Positions 43,031 to 54,265 of a DNA stretch of 64,000 bases are shown here, in pieces (within the stretch, counting starts at the first letter, position 1; each line of letters starts with the position of its first letter). Source of the DNA: Artemia franciscana (lineage: Eukaryota; Arthropoda; Branchiopoda; Anostraca; Artemiidae). The stretch is from NCBI RefSeq assembly GCF_032884065.1, contig NC_088868.1, positions 5,211,647-5,275,646 on the forward strand, given 5' to 3'. The notes under the pieces are model-generated. The model worked only from the letters and a program-made list of their open reading frames with translations. It did not search any database and was not told the DNA's origin. The translations under genes and the position numbers were made by a program.

Positions 43031-44433
43031 GCTTCAGAACCATACTTGACCACTTTCATCACTATGGGGGCTGAACCCTTAGCGCTATAAAATTGATTCT
43101 CTGAATTTTGCCAATTAATTGAAGCAACCAAATCATTTTAATATAGTATAGACTGTAGTTAATAGGTTTTCCGAAGTCCATTTTTGTCTCGTCTTTTCTG
43201 TTCTATTTCTGTTGAACATATATTCTAGGTTTTGTAAACCTAGTATATTAATCCAAGACTTGTAGGAAAATTGGCTATAGAAAATTGGTGATAACTACTT
43301 TACCCGTCTATATGCTAGGTTTCTGTTAGAAATTGCAGATGTAAATATTAGGAGTACGCCATTGCAATTGCCTTGTCGACAATAGGGGAACTCCTACAGG
43401 AAAAGTATTTACTCAAAATTGAGTTTTCTATTTTCGTACTACTTTTTGACAGAGGATGGCTGAGATGTAGTGACAGTCGGCAATTCAGGAAATATTTTCT
43501 AGAAATATGCTAATTAAAGTTGAATTAAACTTTGAAAAATTATATAAAACTTCCTTTTAAAGCTTGCAAATCTAAATTCTAACTCCATCAATCTGCACAA
43601 ATTAGTCTAAATTAATTTATAAACTTGCAAAAGGTAAAGTAAAGGCTGCATAAATTTTTTTTGGAAAAGTTTTGGAAAACAGTTTTTTTTGGAAATCATC
43701 TCAGCTATTACTGGTCATTCCCTCCCTTCCCTTAATATAGAGCGAGATCAGTAGCACTACCAAAAACAAGCTGAAATTCATTTTTTTTTTGTGTGGTAGG
43801 GACAAATTCCTAAGAAATCTACACAGTTTGGAGTAAAAAATGGCTTCATATGTACCTATTCTGATTTAACAGTAACATCCCACCCTCCCCTACTATTTCT
43901 AGTGATATTAGCCCGAAATTTCCCCTTTTTCACTCTTCACCTTATGTTAAAGTTTTCGATGGTTTAAAAAGCTCCAAATCTAAATTCTAACTAAAGCAAA
44001 ATCCCCCTCCTTTCATATTTACACGTTTTAGGAAAAGATAATAGAAAATTTCAGGGCATTCTATTTTCTTATTTCAAGTAATATCTCAGCCATTGCTGCG
44101 CGTTATCTTATTTTCCCCTACAAAAAAAACAAACAAACACAAAGTTGACTACGAAAGAGGAGAATCAAATCGAAAAAAAATGTAAAAAAAGCCGGCAAAT
44201 TATGTGAAAATATAATGATTCCATGGCAAATCGTAAAGTCGATTTTTTTTGGTGGTTCTGGTGTCAAGATGGTTTCTGGTGGCACTGGCCCTGAGGGGTT
44301 TTCAAATAGTTTCAGTCCTATCGCTCTTTATCTTAAAACTCTTCTTTTATTAAACCCATTTGCTATTGGTTTTTTATTTGTATTTTTAGTGTTGCCTATA
44401 TTTTTTTTTCTTCTATTTTCGATTTTTTTTCAG
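43031..44433. other. Remainder of KLHL intron 1
   Basis: AT-rich unique-looking sequence with a GTAGGT donor at its far left end (42620) and a pyrimidine-rich tttttttcag acceptor at 44424-44433. Nothing else recognised. Confidence 0.6.
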
Positions 44434-44578
44434 ACGCATAAACTTCTGTTAGCTGCAAGCAGCTCATACTTTCATGCCATGTTTTTAAGCGACTTGGTGG
44501 AAAAACAGCTGGATGTTATTAATTTGCAGTCAATCACTTCTGATATATTTCAAATGCTGTTGGATTTTGTTTATACAG
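44434..44578 (+). CDS. KLHL-family protein, exon 2 (residues 60-107, BTB core)
   Basis: The exon begins after ttttttttcag and reads THKLLLAASSSYFHAMF, then SDLVEKQLDVINLQSI and MLLDFVYT. This is the conserved BTB core (H.L.LAA.S.YF.AMF) and the 'LL.FVYTG' helix. Its 145 bases run from phase 0 to phase 1: the last G joins GT of exon 3 to make the glycine of 'YTG'. The donor is GTAATT. It joins exon 1 seamlessly at VEGTYFK. Confidence 0.95.
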
Positions 44579-44799
44579 GTAATTGCTTTATTTGACTTTA
44601 TTACTATTAAGATTATTATAAATAATGGTAACTAAGATTACTTTGTTGATTTTTGCATTCTTTTAATGGAATATTTTGTTTAATTTTTTCACCCAATTTT
44701 TCCTGTTTAATATTATGTTGAATCTTTTGTGTTTATGTTCAACTGAAATTTTACCTTTCTAGCAGTGAATGAAATTTCAATGAAATCAGTCAATTGCTA

Positions 44800-45110
44800 C
44801 TGAAATTTTTAACTTAGATCTTCCAATGCCTAGTGGCATATAGGACAGCAATAGTTGATCTCTACGCCGAGCGATCTTGAGCCAGAGACCATAGCTCATT
44901 GCAGGATTATTTTACTACTCTTGCCTCAATTTCTAGGGAACGACCAATGGTGATTCTTTGTCTAGCCCGGAGGAGCCCAGCACCAAACGTCATAGGGACG
45001 TCCTTCTTGTCTCATTTGAGCTATGTAACCCTCGGTATCGCCACCTTCTAAGTCGGACTTGGTCGGTTATTTGACACCGCTTGCTGAAATCAGTAATCAG
45101 TAATTAATCA
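44800..45110 (-). mobile_element. LINE 3'-end fragment
   Basis: The minus strand reads as a decayed non-LTR tail: QMRQEGRPYDVWCWAPPG, then in another frame a LAQDRSAWRDQLLLSYMPLG-like block. Order and spacing fit element C-termini. Frameshifts and stops are present. Weak call. Confidence 0.35.
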
Positions 45111-46661
45111 GATGGAGACAACTATTCTGTGTTTGATTTTTCCTTTTATTTTAAAAGGAGTCTTCATATTTTTCATTTAATGTTATGGCTAATGACAGTG
45201 TATGAAATAGCTAGCCAAACAGGCCGTCAGACTAATTAGCTGTATATTTTATGTTTTCGCTTTCAAACCTTCATTTCTCTCTCTAAAAAAAAGAAAAAAA
45301 AAATCAAAAATCATCAAGGAGTTTTGCTACCCAAAAAAAATTACAGACTAAAATTAATTTTTGTGTAATTAGTGTCTAGATTGATTATCTCTTATCTCTA
45401 GGTTCTGATAGCAGAGATCCCAACATTTTATTGCTAGTGTCATAATACCACCTTTTTAATATATTTAATAAAAAATGGATTCTTTGCCAAAAATGAAACT
45501 GAAATAACTTGATATTCAGCTTTAGAGACAAATAAGAAAAGTAAGAGACAGAAAGGGGTTTTTCTGCTTATTTGCAAAAGGTTCTCTTGCAAATTACTTT
45601 TTATATTTATAGGCTTTTAACAAATTTTCAAAGAGATACGGTTCAAAAATTTTCTTTACCTTAGACGTTTGGTAGATTTTTTTTAAGCCTCCTTCTTCCC
45701 TCCTTTCGTCATGCCTCCTTCTACCCTCTTCCTGTTGACAGTCCAATACACCAACGTGATAAGTTCCATTTTTAGGGTCACAGTATTAAAGTCTAGAGAT
45801 TTCAGAGGTTGAAGGAGGGGGGGGGGAATGAACCCAAAGGAACAAATGTACGTGTATGGAACAAATGACCAAAAACAGTATAAAAAAGCCAAATAATTAA
45901 CCAATTTTAACCTCCAAACGGAAGCTTCCCATAAGCCCTACGTCCAAAAACCCTTATGTATCATGCATCCTTTACTTACCAGAGCTATGTCCTTTGCATT
46001 TTGACGTTCTTCAATTCCAAAGGGTGGATGTAAAGTCGGGGAAAAGGGTGGATTTATTGTGAAGTTGGTCCCTCCTTAGGAAAAAAATCCTGAGACCCCT
46101 CCCCCCTTCAGTAAGAGTTTTGCTTGTTTACACGTATAATTATTGGTTTTGAAGGTTGTTTAAGAGCGATAAGCAACGGTAAGACCAGTTGGCATCTTCC
46201 CATTGGGATTTGTTCGTCACCTTTGCGCCAGATTCAGATAGGCTACTAAAGTTTGTCAGATTGCCAAATTGTCAGATTTGTCAGATTGCCAAAAGAAATT
46301 GCTTCTGTTTAAAGATCAAAATTTTAAGTGTGACAGAATTTTTTTTTTTGAATTTAAGATTAACTGACTTTAAATTGATTTTAAAAGAATTGGGTAACTA
46401 GTTCACTGTTTACCAGTAACGTCATCTCAACAGTATTCTACATAACTAAGCACCTTTCAGCATCTTTATCTGTTTCAGCATTAAGAGTAAGTGGTTGACC
46501 ATATATAAAGGAAACATACTAATAAAAAAAGGTAATTCCATCAGATTCTTTACTTTTTGCTCTTTCCAAATATGATGGTCACTTTTTTGACTGTGCTTCC
46601 CAATATAAACTGGGTGGGATGTGGGGGTTACCTGGTAAAAAACTACTTTTGGTCAACATAT

Positions 46662-46673
46662 ATATACGTATAT

Positions 46674-46712
<39 letters not shown>
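46662..46712. repeat. (TA)/(CA) microsatellite
   Basis: A short compound of TA, CA and TA dinucleotides, inside KLHL intron 2. Confidence 0.9.
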
Positions 46713-46719
<7 letters not shown>

Positions 46720-47230
46720 GTACAAAGTACATAACAAAAAGAGTCAACATTTAGTTAAAAAGTCAAAAATAAAACATAAATAGATACCAATAAAATTAAT
46801 GACTAGTTTTCCTGGTTATTATACACCTCAACAAAACTCGGAACAAAATTCTTGCGATATCTTTCTTGTTTAGCGGGAATGGGAGTCATTTGCCTATGCC
46901 CTCAAAGAATTATTATTAAAACACCGCAATTCTATAGACTCATCATTAAGTTCTACTATAGTAAAAAAGACTTATTCTGAAAGTAATCGATATAGTTTTG
47001 CCAAAATTGAATATTATTTTGAAGCCTGAGTTAATTCATTGGTTCTAGTGAATTTTTGTCAAAATTTCAGATGTTTCTTTCGTTTTTCTTATAGTTAGCC
47101 TTTTTTTCGTTGGCTCTTATTTTTTTGAAAAGTGTTTTTTTCAAAATATTTTTCAAAACCTAAAGGGGCAATTTTGAAAATGTATGGTGCTTATGAAATT
47201 TTGTTCTTAATCCAAATGCACCTCTTTCAG

Positions 47231-47369
47231 GTGAAATATCGGTAACGCGTGCCAATGTTCAAGAATTAATAGTTGCAGCCGACATGCTTGGATTAGATGA
47301 AGTAGTTGTCTGTTGTACGGATTTTCTTATTGAAGAATTTCATCCAGCTAACTGCCTTGGTATTTATAG
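47231..47369 (+). CDS. KLHL-family protein, exon 3 (residues 109-153, end of BTB, start of BACK)
   Basis: The acceptor cctctttcag precedes GTGAAATATC; the first two bases complete the glycine begun in exon 2. The residues EISVTRANVQELIVAADMLG, then the 'FLIEEFHPANCLGIY' segment, are the BTB C-terminal helices and the BACK entry signature (L.P.NCLGI). The exon ends after TATAG, two bases into an arginine codon completed by the G that opens exon 4. The donor is GCAAGT, not GT (listed separately). 139 bases, phase 1 to phase 0+2, consistent on both sides. Confidence 0.95.
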
Positions 47370-47375
47370 GCAAGT
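47370..47375 (+). other. Non-canonical GC 5' splice site (GC-AG intron)
   Basis: Exon 3 ends ...TATAG and the intron begins GCAAGT. AG|GCAAGT is the recognised consensus for U2-type GC-AG introns, with otherwise strong U1 pairing. No GT near here restores the frame into exon 4 (R-FAEDHNFKIL), so the GC donor is required by the protein homology. It starts the longest and most repeat-filled intron of the gene. Confidence 0.88.
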
Positions 47376-48074
47376 CTCGTTTTTTGCCCTTCCAAGCGTA
47401 ATCAATTTCTAAATCTTAAATATAGAAATAGTGAAAGGACCAAAAGAACTACAAGCATGAAAATAAATAATAAAAAGATAATACACTGGCGAAATTTTAA
47501 AGACAGTGAATTGTAGAAGAAAAGTAATTCAAATTTTTGCTAGATATCTAGTAGCCGTCCACAGAAAAATTGAACAGTAGAATAACTCTGCTAAATAAGA
47601 AGGTAAAATTTTAAAAAAGTACCATTTTTTTAAAGGTTAAAAAAGATATAAATAAGGTAAATTCAGCGTGTGGTTAAAATGGAAAGCTCAAAATAAAACC
47701 AACAATAAAGCAGACTTAAGTGTCATTACTTTAAGCATGTTCAGCACGGGTATAACTTCGTCAACATCCAGGGGGGGGGGGAGGCAAAGTAGGAACTGAT
47801 TTTCCCAAGTCGATTGAAAATGGTTGAGTGGAAAATGAGCCATATAGTACCATAAAGACAAAGGTAGACTAAAGAAAACTGATCTGTTTCTGTGGATCCT
47901 TGAATTATGTAGGTCTATCTTAATTTTGACAAGATTTTTGAAGACATTAATTTTCAGCTAGGGAGGGGGGCAAATTGGGGGTGTTGGGAGCAATTGTCCC
48001 CCTACCCTGTAGCAAATTAAGCCCCGAACGTTCAGCTGTTGTATACGGCACAAAAACACTGCCATGTTCTTGTA

Positions 48075-48515
48075 GAAATGAAAAAAAGAAGGAAGTACAT
48101 AAAAAAACTGCCACGTTGTTAAAAAATACAATCAAAAGAAGGAAGGACATATTAAAAGTGTCACCTTGTTATAAAAATCCAAGAAAAAGAAGGAAGGGCA
48201 TAAAAAACTGCCTCGTTGTTATAGAAATGTAAAAAGAGGAAATTTGAAGATAAAAGCACTGCTCACGTTGTTGTAAAATAAATAAAAAGAAGGAAGGGCA
48301 TAAAAACAGTGTCACCTTGTTATAAAAATACATAAATAGAAGGAAGGGCATAATTCACTGCTCACGTTGTCATAAAATTAAAAAAAGAAGCAAGTGTCAC
48401 CTTATTATAAAAATACATAAAAGAAAAACACTACCAAGTTGTTCTAAAAATACAAAAAGAGGAAATAAGGGCATAAAATCAATGCTCACATTGTCATAAA
48501 AACTAATATCTCTTT
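48075..48515 (+). repeat. Minisatellite, ~45-50 bp unit, about nine copies
   Basis: Diverged units carry agaaggaagggcataaaaac, tgccacgttgttataaaaat and the alternative gtgtcaccttgttataaaaa. Two sub-types alternate irregularly. Confidence 0.8.
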
Positions 48516-48529
48516 GAATTGATGATTAA

Positions 48530-49235
48530 GATATGCTGCTTCTTTTTAATATGTGTTCGTTTTATTCCCGTCACATCCTTTTTATTTCCTGTGATAATCC
48601 TGTCACAAATTCTTGTAAATTCTTAAAATTTCAAATACTTGTTGGTTTTAATTCTGTCATATCCTTTTTAATTCCTGGGATAATACTGTTGCGAATACTT
48701 GTAAAATGACGACAGTTACATTATTTAGTAAGATAGTGTAAGATAGATAGTGTAAGGTAGATAGTGTAAGGCATGCTGTTTCTCATATAGATGTGCTCGG
48801 TTATTCCTGTCACATTCTGTTTAATTCCTTTGATAATCCTGTTACAAATTCTTGTAAATCTTGTTACAGTTACATTATTTAGTAAGATAGTGTAAGGTGT
48901 GCTGTTCCTCTTTAATATGTGTTCCTTTATTCCTGTTACATTCTGTTTAATTCCTGTGATAATTCAGTTACAAGTCCTTGTAAACTGATTACAGTTACAT
49001 TATTTAGTAAGATAGTGTAAGATATGCTGTTTCTCATATATTTGTGCTCGTTTATTCCTGTCACGTCTTGTTTAATTCCTTTGATACTTCTTTTACAAAT
49101 TCTTCTAAAATGACGACAGTTACATTATTTAGTAAGATAGTGTAAGATGTGCCGTTTCTCTTTAGTACATGTTTGTTTATTCCTGTGACATTCTGCTTAA
49201 TTCCTGTGATAATTCTGTTACAAGTTTATTGATAC
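48530..49235 (+). repeat. Minisatellite, ~123 bp unit, about six copies
   Basis: Units carry gctgtttctctttaatatgt, gtttattcctgtcac, tctgtttaattcctgtgata, ttacaaattcttgtaa and acattatttagtaagatagt. The second unit is partly deleted. Confidence 0.85.
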
Positions 49236-49289
49236 AGGCATTGGGACTTCATAAAACTAGATTAATATTGATGGCCTAAGTATTTGGTA

Positions 49290-52285
49290 TCTGGAAAGAC
49301 TAGCAGGAAGTCCTGTATGAAGATTGGTTGTGTATCTTCATTCCGAATTTTATTTGCTGATTTTATTGGCTGATATCAGAAAAGATTAGAAGGAAGTCCC
49401 GTATGAAGAATGGTTGTGTATCTTCATTCCGAATTTTATTTGCTGATTTCAGAAAAAATTAGAAGGAAGTCCCTTATGAAGAATGGTTGTGTATCTTCAT
49501 TCCGGATTTTATTTGCTGATTTTATTGGCTGATATCAGAAAAGATTAGAAGGAAGTCCCGTATGAAGATTGGTTGTGTATCTTCATTCCGAATTTTATTG
49601 GCTGATATCAGAAAAGATTAGAAGAAAGTCCCGTATGAAGAATGGTTGTGTATCTTCATTCCGAATTTTATTTGCTGATTTTATTGGCTGATATGAAAAA
49701 AGATAAGAAGGAAGTCCCGTATGAAGAATGGTTGTGTATCTTCATTCCGAATTTTATTGGCTGATATCAGAAAAGATTAGAAGGAAGTCCCGTATGAAGA
49801 ATGGTTGTGTATCTTCATTCCGATTTTTATTTGCTGATTTTATTGGCTGATATCAGAAAAGATTAGAAGGAAGTCCCGTATGAAGATTGGTTGTGTATCT
49901 TCATTTCGAATTTTATTGGCTGATTTCAGAAAAAATTAGAAGGAAGTCCCGTATGAAGAATGGTTGTGTATCTTCATTCCGAATTTTATCTGCTGATTTT
50001 ATTGGCTGATATCAGAAAAGATTAGAAGGAAGTCCCATATGAAGATTGGTTGTGTATCTTCATTCCCAGTTTTATTTGCTGATTTTATTGGCTGATATAA
50101 GAAAAGATTAAAAGGAAGTCCTTTATGATGATTGGTTGTGTATCTTCATTCCGAATTTTATTGGCTGATATCAGAAAAGATTAGAAGGAAGTCCCGTATG
50201 AAGATTGGTTGTGTATCTTCATTTCGAATTTTATTGGCTGATTTCAGAAAAAATTAGAAGGAAGTCCCTTATGAAGAATGGTTGTGTATCTTCATTCCGA
50301 ATTTTATTTGCTGATTTTATTGGCTGATATCAGAAAAGATTAGAAGGAAGTCCCGTATGAAGAATGGTTGTGTATCTTCATTCCGAATTTTATTGGCTGA
50401 TATCAGAAAAGATTAGAAGGAAGTCCCGTATGAAGAATGGTTGTGTATCTTCATTCCGAATTTTATTTGCTGATTTTATTGGCTGATATCAGAAAAGATT
50501 AGAAGGAAGTCCCGTATGAAGAATGGTTGTGTATCTTCATTCCGAATTTTATTGGCTGATATCAGAAAAGATTAGAAGGAAGTCCCGTATGAAGAATGGT
50601 TGTGTATCTTCATTCCGATTTTTATTTGCTGATTTTATTGGCTGATATCAGAAAAGATTAGAAGGAAGTCCCGTATGAAGATTGGTTGTGTATCTTCATT
50701 TCGAATTTTATTGGCTGATTTCAGAAAAAATTAGAAGGAAGTCCCGTATGAAGAATGGTTGTGTATCTTCATTCCGAATTTTATTTGCTGATTTTATTGG
50801 CTGATATCAGAAAAGATTAGAAGGAAGTCCCGTATGAATATTGGTTGTGTATCTTAATTTCGAATTTTATTGGCTGATTTCAGAAAAAATTAGAAGGAAG
50901 TCCCGTATGAAGAATGGTTGTGTATCTTCATTCCGATTTTTATTTGCTGATTTTATTGGCTGATATCAGAAAAGATTAGAAGGAAGTCCCGTATGAATAT
51001 TGGTTGTGTATCTTAATTTCGAATTTTATTGGCTGATATCAGAAAAGATTAGAAGGAAGTCCCGTATGAATATTGGTTGTGTATCTTAATTTCGAATTTT
51101 ATTGGCTGATTTCAGAAAAAATTAGAAGGAAGTCCCGTATGAAGAATGGTTGTGTATCTTCATTCCGATTTTTATTTGCTGATTTTATTGGCTGATATCA
51201 GAAAAGATTAGAAGGAAGTCCCGTATGAATATTGGTTGTGTATCTTAATTTCGAATTTTATTGGCTGATATCAGAAAAGATTAGAAGGAAGTCCCGTATG
51301 AAGAATGGTTGTGTATCTTCATTCCGAATTTTATTGGCTGATATCAGAAAAGATTAGAAGGAAGTCCCGTATGAAGAATGGTTGTGTATCTTCATTCCGA
51401 TTTTTATTTGCTGATTTTATTGGCTGATATCAGAAAAGATTAGAAGGAAGTCCCGTATGAAGATTGGTTGTGTATCTTCATTTCGAATTTTATTGGCTGA
51501 TTTCAGAAAAAATTAGAAGGAAGTCCCGTATGAAGAATGGTTGTGTATCTTCATTCCGAATTTTATTTGCTGATTTTATTGGCTGATATCAGAAAAGATT
51601 AGAAGGAAGTCCCGTATGAATATTGGTTGTGTATCTTAATTTCGAATTTTATTGGCTGATTTCAGAAAAAATTAGAAGGAAGTCCCGTATGAAGAATGGT
51701 TGTGTATCTTCATTCCAAATTTTATTTGCTGATTTTATTGGCTGATATCAGAAAAGATTAGAAGGAAGTCCCGTATGAAGAATGGTTGTGTATCTTCATT
51801 CCGAATTTTATTGGCTGATATCAGAAAAGATTAGAAGGAAGTCCCATATGAAGATTGGTTGTGTATCTTCATTCCCAGTTTTATTTGCTGATTTTATTGG
51901 CTGATATAAGAAAAGATTAAAAGGAAGTCCTTTATGATGATTGGTTGTGTATCTTCATTCTGAATTTTATTTGCTGATTTCAGAAAAGATTAGAAGGAAT
52001 TCCCCTATGAAGAATGGTTGTGTATCTTCATTCCCAATTTTATTTGCTGATTTTATTGGTTGATATCAGAAAAGATTAGAAAGAAGTCCCGTATGAAGAT
52101 TGGTTGTGTATCTTCATTCCGAATTTTTTTGGCTGATATGAAAAAAGATAAGAAGGAAGTCCCGTATGAAGATTTGTTGTGTATCTTCATTTCGAATTTT
52201 ATTGGCTGATATCAGAAAAGATTAGAAGGAAGTCCCGTATGAAGATTGGTTGTGCATTTTCTTTCCTAGTTTTATTGGCTGAATG
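49290..52285 (+). repeat. 3 kb minisatellite with 73 and 86 bp unit types
   Basis: About 38-40 units. The core runs ggctgatatcagaaaagatt, agaaggaagtcccgtatgaa, g(a/t)atggttgtgtatcttc, attccgaattttat. The long type has an extra 13 bp (ttgctgattttat) that is a near-copy of the neighbouring ttggctgat. Short and long units, and variants such as gaatattgg...cttaatttcg, recur in the same order over several hundred bases, so multi-unit blocks were copied (higher-order homogenisation). Units in the middle are most alike and those at the edges most diverged. Confidence 0.95.
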
Positions 52286-52454
52286 AGTCCAAATGCCCTT
52301 TATGCTTATAATAATATGGATCGGTATGCCAATTCTATAAGACTACATCTACTGTGTCTTCCTCAAATAATAAAACTGGTTTTCGATTGTTACCCGTGCT
52401 TTGTTTAGAATGCTCCTCACTGAAAAAAGGAACATGACAGTGTGATGAGAGAAA

Positions 52455-52835
52455 ATACCTTAAAGTGAAGCTCAAGGTGTTAGTGAGGCGAAATTGAAGC
52501 TTCAGATGACAGGACGCAACAAGAGGTAGTGAAACCTTAAAGTGAAGCTCAAGGTGTTAGTGAGGCGAAATTGAAGCTTCAGATGACAGGACGCAACAAG
52601 AGTTAGTGAAACATTAAAGTGAAGCTCAAGGTATTAGTGAGGCGAAACTGAAGCTTCAGATGACAGGACGCAACAAGAGGTAGTGAAACCTTAAAGTGAA
52701 GCTCAAGGTGTTAGTGAGGTGAAATTGAAGCTTCAGATGACAGGACGCAACAAGAGGTAGTGAAACCTTAAAGTGAAGCTCAAGGTGTTAGTGAGGCGAA
52801 ATAGAAGCTTCAGATGACAGACCGCAACAAGAGCT
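52455..52835 (+). repeat. Minisatellite, 77 bp unit, five copies
   Basis: Units begin ccttaaagtgaagctcaagg and contain gttagtgaggcgaaattgaa, gcttcagatgacagg and acgcaacaagaggtag. The period is exactly 77 bp (52458, 52535, ...), with very few substitutions, so it is young. Confidence 0.95.
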
Positions 52836-53380
52836 ATACGGTGTATCTACTTCTTATCTAAAATATACATTGCTCATAATATTAATGAATATCAAATTAA
52901 GAGTCTACTTATTGATATTTCATGACTAGAGATTTTCAATTTACTATTTTCACATTTAAATACCTTAAATTTAAATACCTTAACATTAAATACCACACTT
53001 AAATATACTTTTTTCTTCTTTCAATTCCTTTTTCTCGTTAATAGTAATCTCCATAATCATGATATGCGAGGAGTATCAAATCTGGTACATTTACTTAAAA
53101 ATACGACTAGAACTTCTTTGGTAATAAGAAAATTTTTCTCCCTGTGTATGGATTCCAGTGGCAATACGAAATGAAAGCCATCTGGTATTCTTCAAGACTA
53201 CAGCAAATAGATTTTTCATTGCAAAAAAATAGTAATCATGTGTTGTTTTTATGTAAGTAGGATGGGGGTTGTGTATGTTTGAATTGTGTATTAATGTCAT
53301 GTCGAATAATATAAAGTAGTGCCTTTACAATATGTAGAATAGAAAAGACTCCCACCTGCTGCCAACAAGCCCTTAGGTGT

Positions 53381-53968
53381 TTTCTTAGCAGGTGCAGAAA
53401 AAATGTTCTGCATGTATTTGTCAATTAAAATTATCTTGAAAATAGTCCTAAAGGCAGTAAGGCGCCCAGTGTTACACAGGAAAGTCCTCAGTGATTTATT
53501 GGGGTTGCACCAAAGTAGAAGCCTTGAACTGGTTGGATGGAGGAGGAGTGTTCGAAAATGTCGGCTGCTTGACGTTTTGTTGCGTATTTGATGTTTGCAG
53601 TACATTTTGTTAGTTCGCTCTTAGCTTTCTCATAATATTCTTATCAGGGGGAGGGGACACTACAGGATTTTTTGTTTCTTAGCAGGTGCAGAAAAAATGT
53701 TCTGCTTGTATTTGTCAATTAAAATTATCTTTGAAAATAGTCCTAAAAGTAGTAAGACGCCCAGTGTTAAACAGGAAAGTCCTCAGTTGGGGTTGCACCA
53801 AAGTAGAAGCCTTGAACGGGTTGGATGGAGGAGGAGTGTTCGAAAATGTCGGCTGCTTGACGTTGTGTAGCGTTTTTGGATGTTTGCAGTACATTTTGTT
53901 AGTTCGCTCTTAGCTTTCCTCATAATGTTCTTATTAGGGGGGAGGGAACACTACAGGATTTTTTGTTT
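53381..53968 (+). repeat. Two-copy tandem duplication, ~295 bp unit
   Basis: Each copy runs from tcttagcaggtgcagaaaaa through gcgcccagtgtta (or acgcccagtgtta), ttggggttgcaccaaagtag, atggaggaggagtgttcg and cactacaggatttttt. The copies are ~93 percent alike by eye; the second lacks gatttat-type bases. Confidence 0.92.
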
Positions 53969-54099
53969 GTGTTTTAGCAACGATAAAATATAACCTTAAT
54001 TTACAATTTTTAATTACAGCTGGTGGATTATTTGGAACCCCTTCTTCTTATAATATATGCAGGGGAAATATGGCTTTAACCCTTTTCAATGCATTTTAG

Positions 54100-54265
54100 G
54101 TTTGCAGAGGATCATAATTTCAAGATTTTATCAGAGGCTGCCTTTAATTTTGTTTGTCAGAATTTTGTAGAAGTAGTCAAGGAAGAGGAATTTTTGGAAT
54201 TACCCAAACATATTTTATTAACAATTTTAGCTTCTGAGGACTTACGGATTGATGAAGAGTATCAG
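54100..54265 (+). CDS. KLHL-family protein, exon 4 (residues 155-209, BACK domain)
   Basis: The acceptor is gcattttag; the first G completes the arginine codon left open by exon 3. It then reads FAEDHNFKILSEAAFNFVCQ, NFVEVVKEEEFLELPKHIL and SEDLRIDEEYQ, typical BACK helices (FAE.H....L...A..F....F..V...EEFL.L). The donor GTAGGT follows CAG in phase 0. 166 bases, consistent with both neighbours. An upstream candidate acceptor (aattacag at about 54020) would break the frame and is not used. Confidence 0.95.

Larger units (their letters stand above)
44579..47230. other. KLHL intron 2
   Basis: Starts GTAATT and ends ctctttcag. Besides the LINE tail at 44800-45110 and the short microsatellite at 46662-46712 there are only AT-rich sequence and a C/G-run at 45815. 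No exon seen. Confidence 0.7.
47376..54099. other. KLHL intron 3 (6.7 kb), mostly tandem arrays
   Basis: The intron begins with the GC donor and ends with gcattttag. After ~700 bp of plain sequence, five different tandem arrays follow and fill most of the rest: 48075-48515, 48530-49235, 49290-52285, 52455-52835 and 53381-53968. None matches an exon. No mobile-element protein was found. Confidence 0.85.

Noticed and set aside
44215-44433. Coding sequence upstream of exon 2 in the same frame (starting at an ATG at 44215)
   Set aside because: The residues are low-complexity and hydrophobic with no BTB match; a strong polypyrimidine tract and cag sit right before the conserved THKLLLAAS.
49290-52285. 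CRISPR-like regular repeat array
   Set aside because: The repeats are head to tail with no unique spacers, the units vary in length, and they lie in an intron of an animal gene.
54017-54099. Alternative acceptor before exon 4 (aattacag, followed by ctggtggatta)
   Set aside because: It would add out-of-frame residues before FAEDHNFKIL; the gcattttag acceptor gives the conserved BACK sequence and correct phase.
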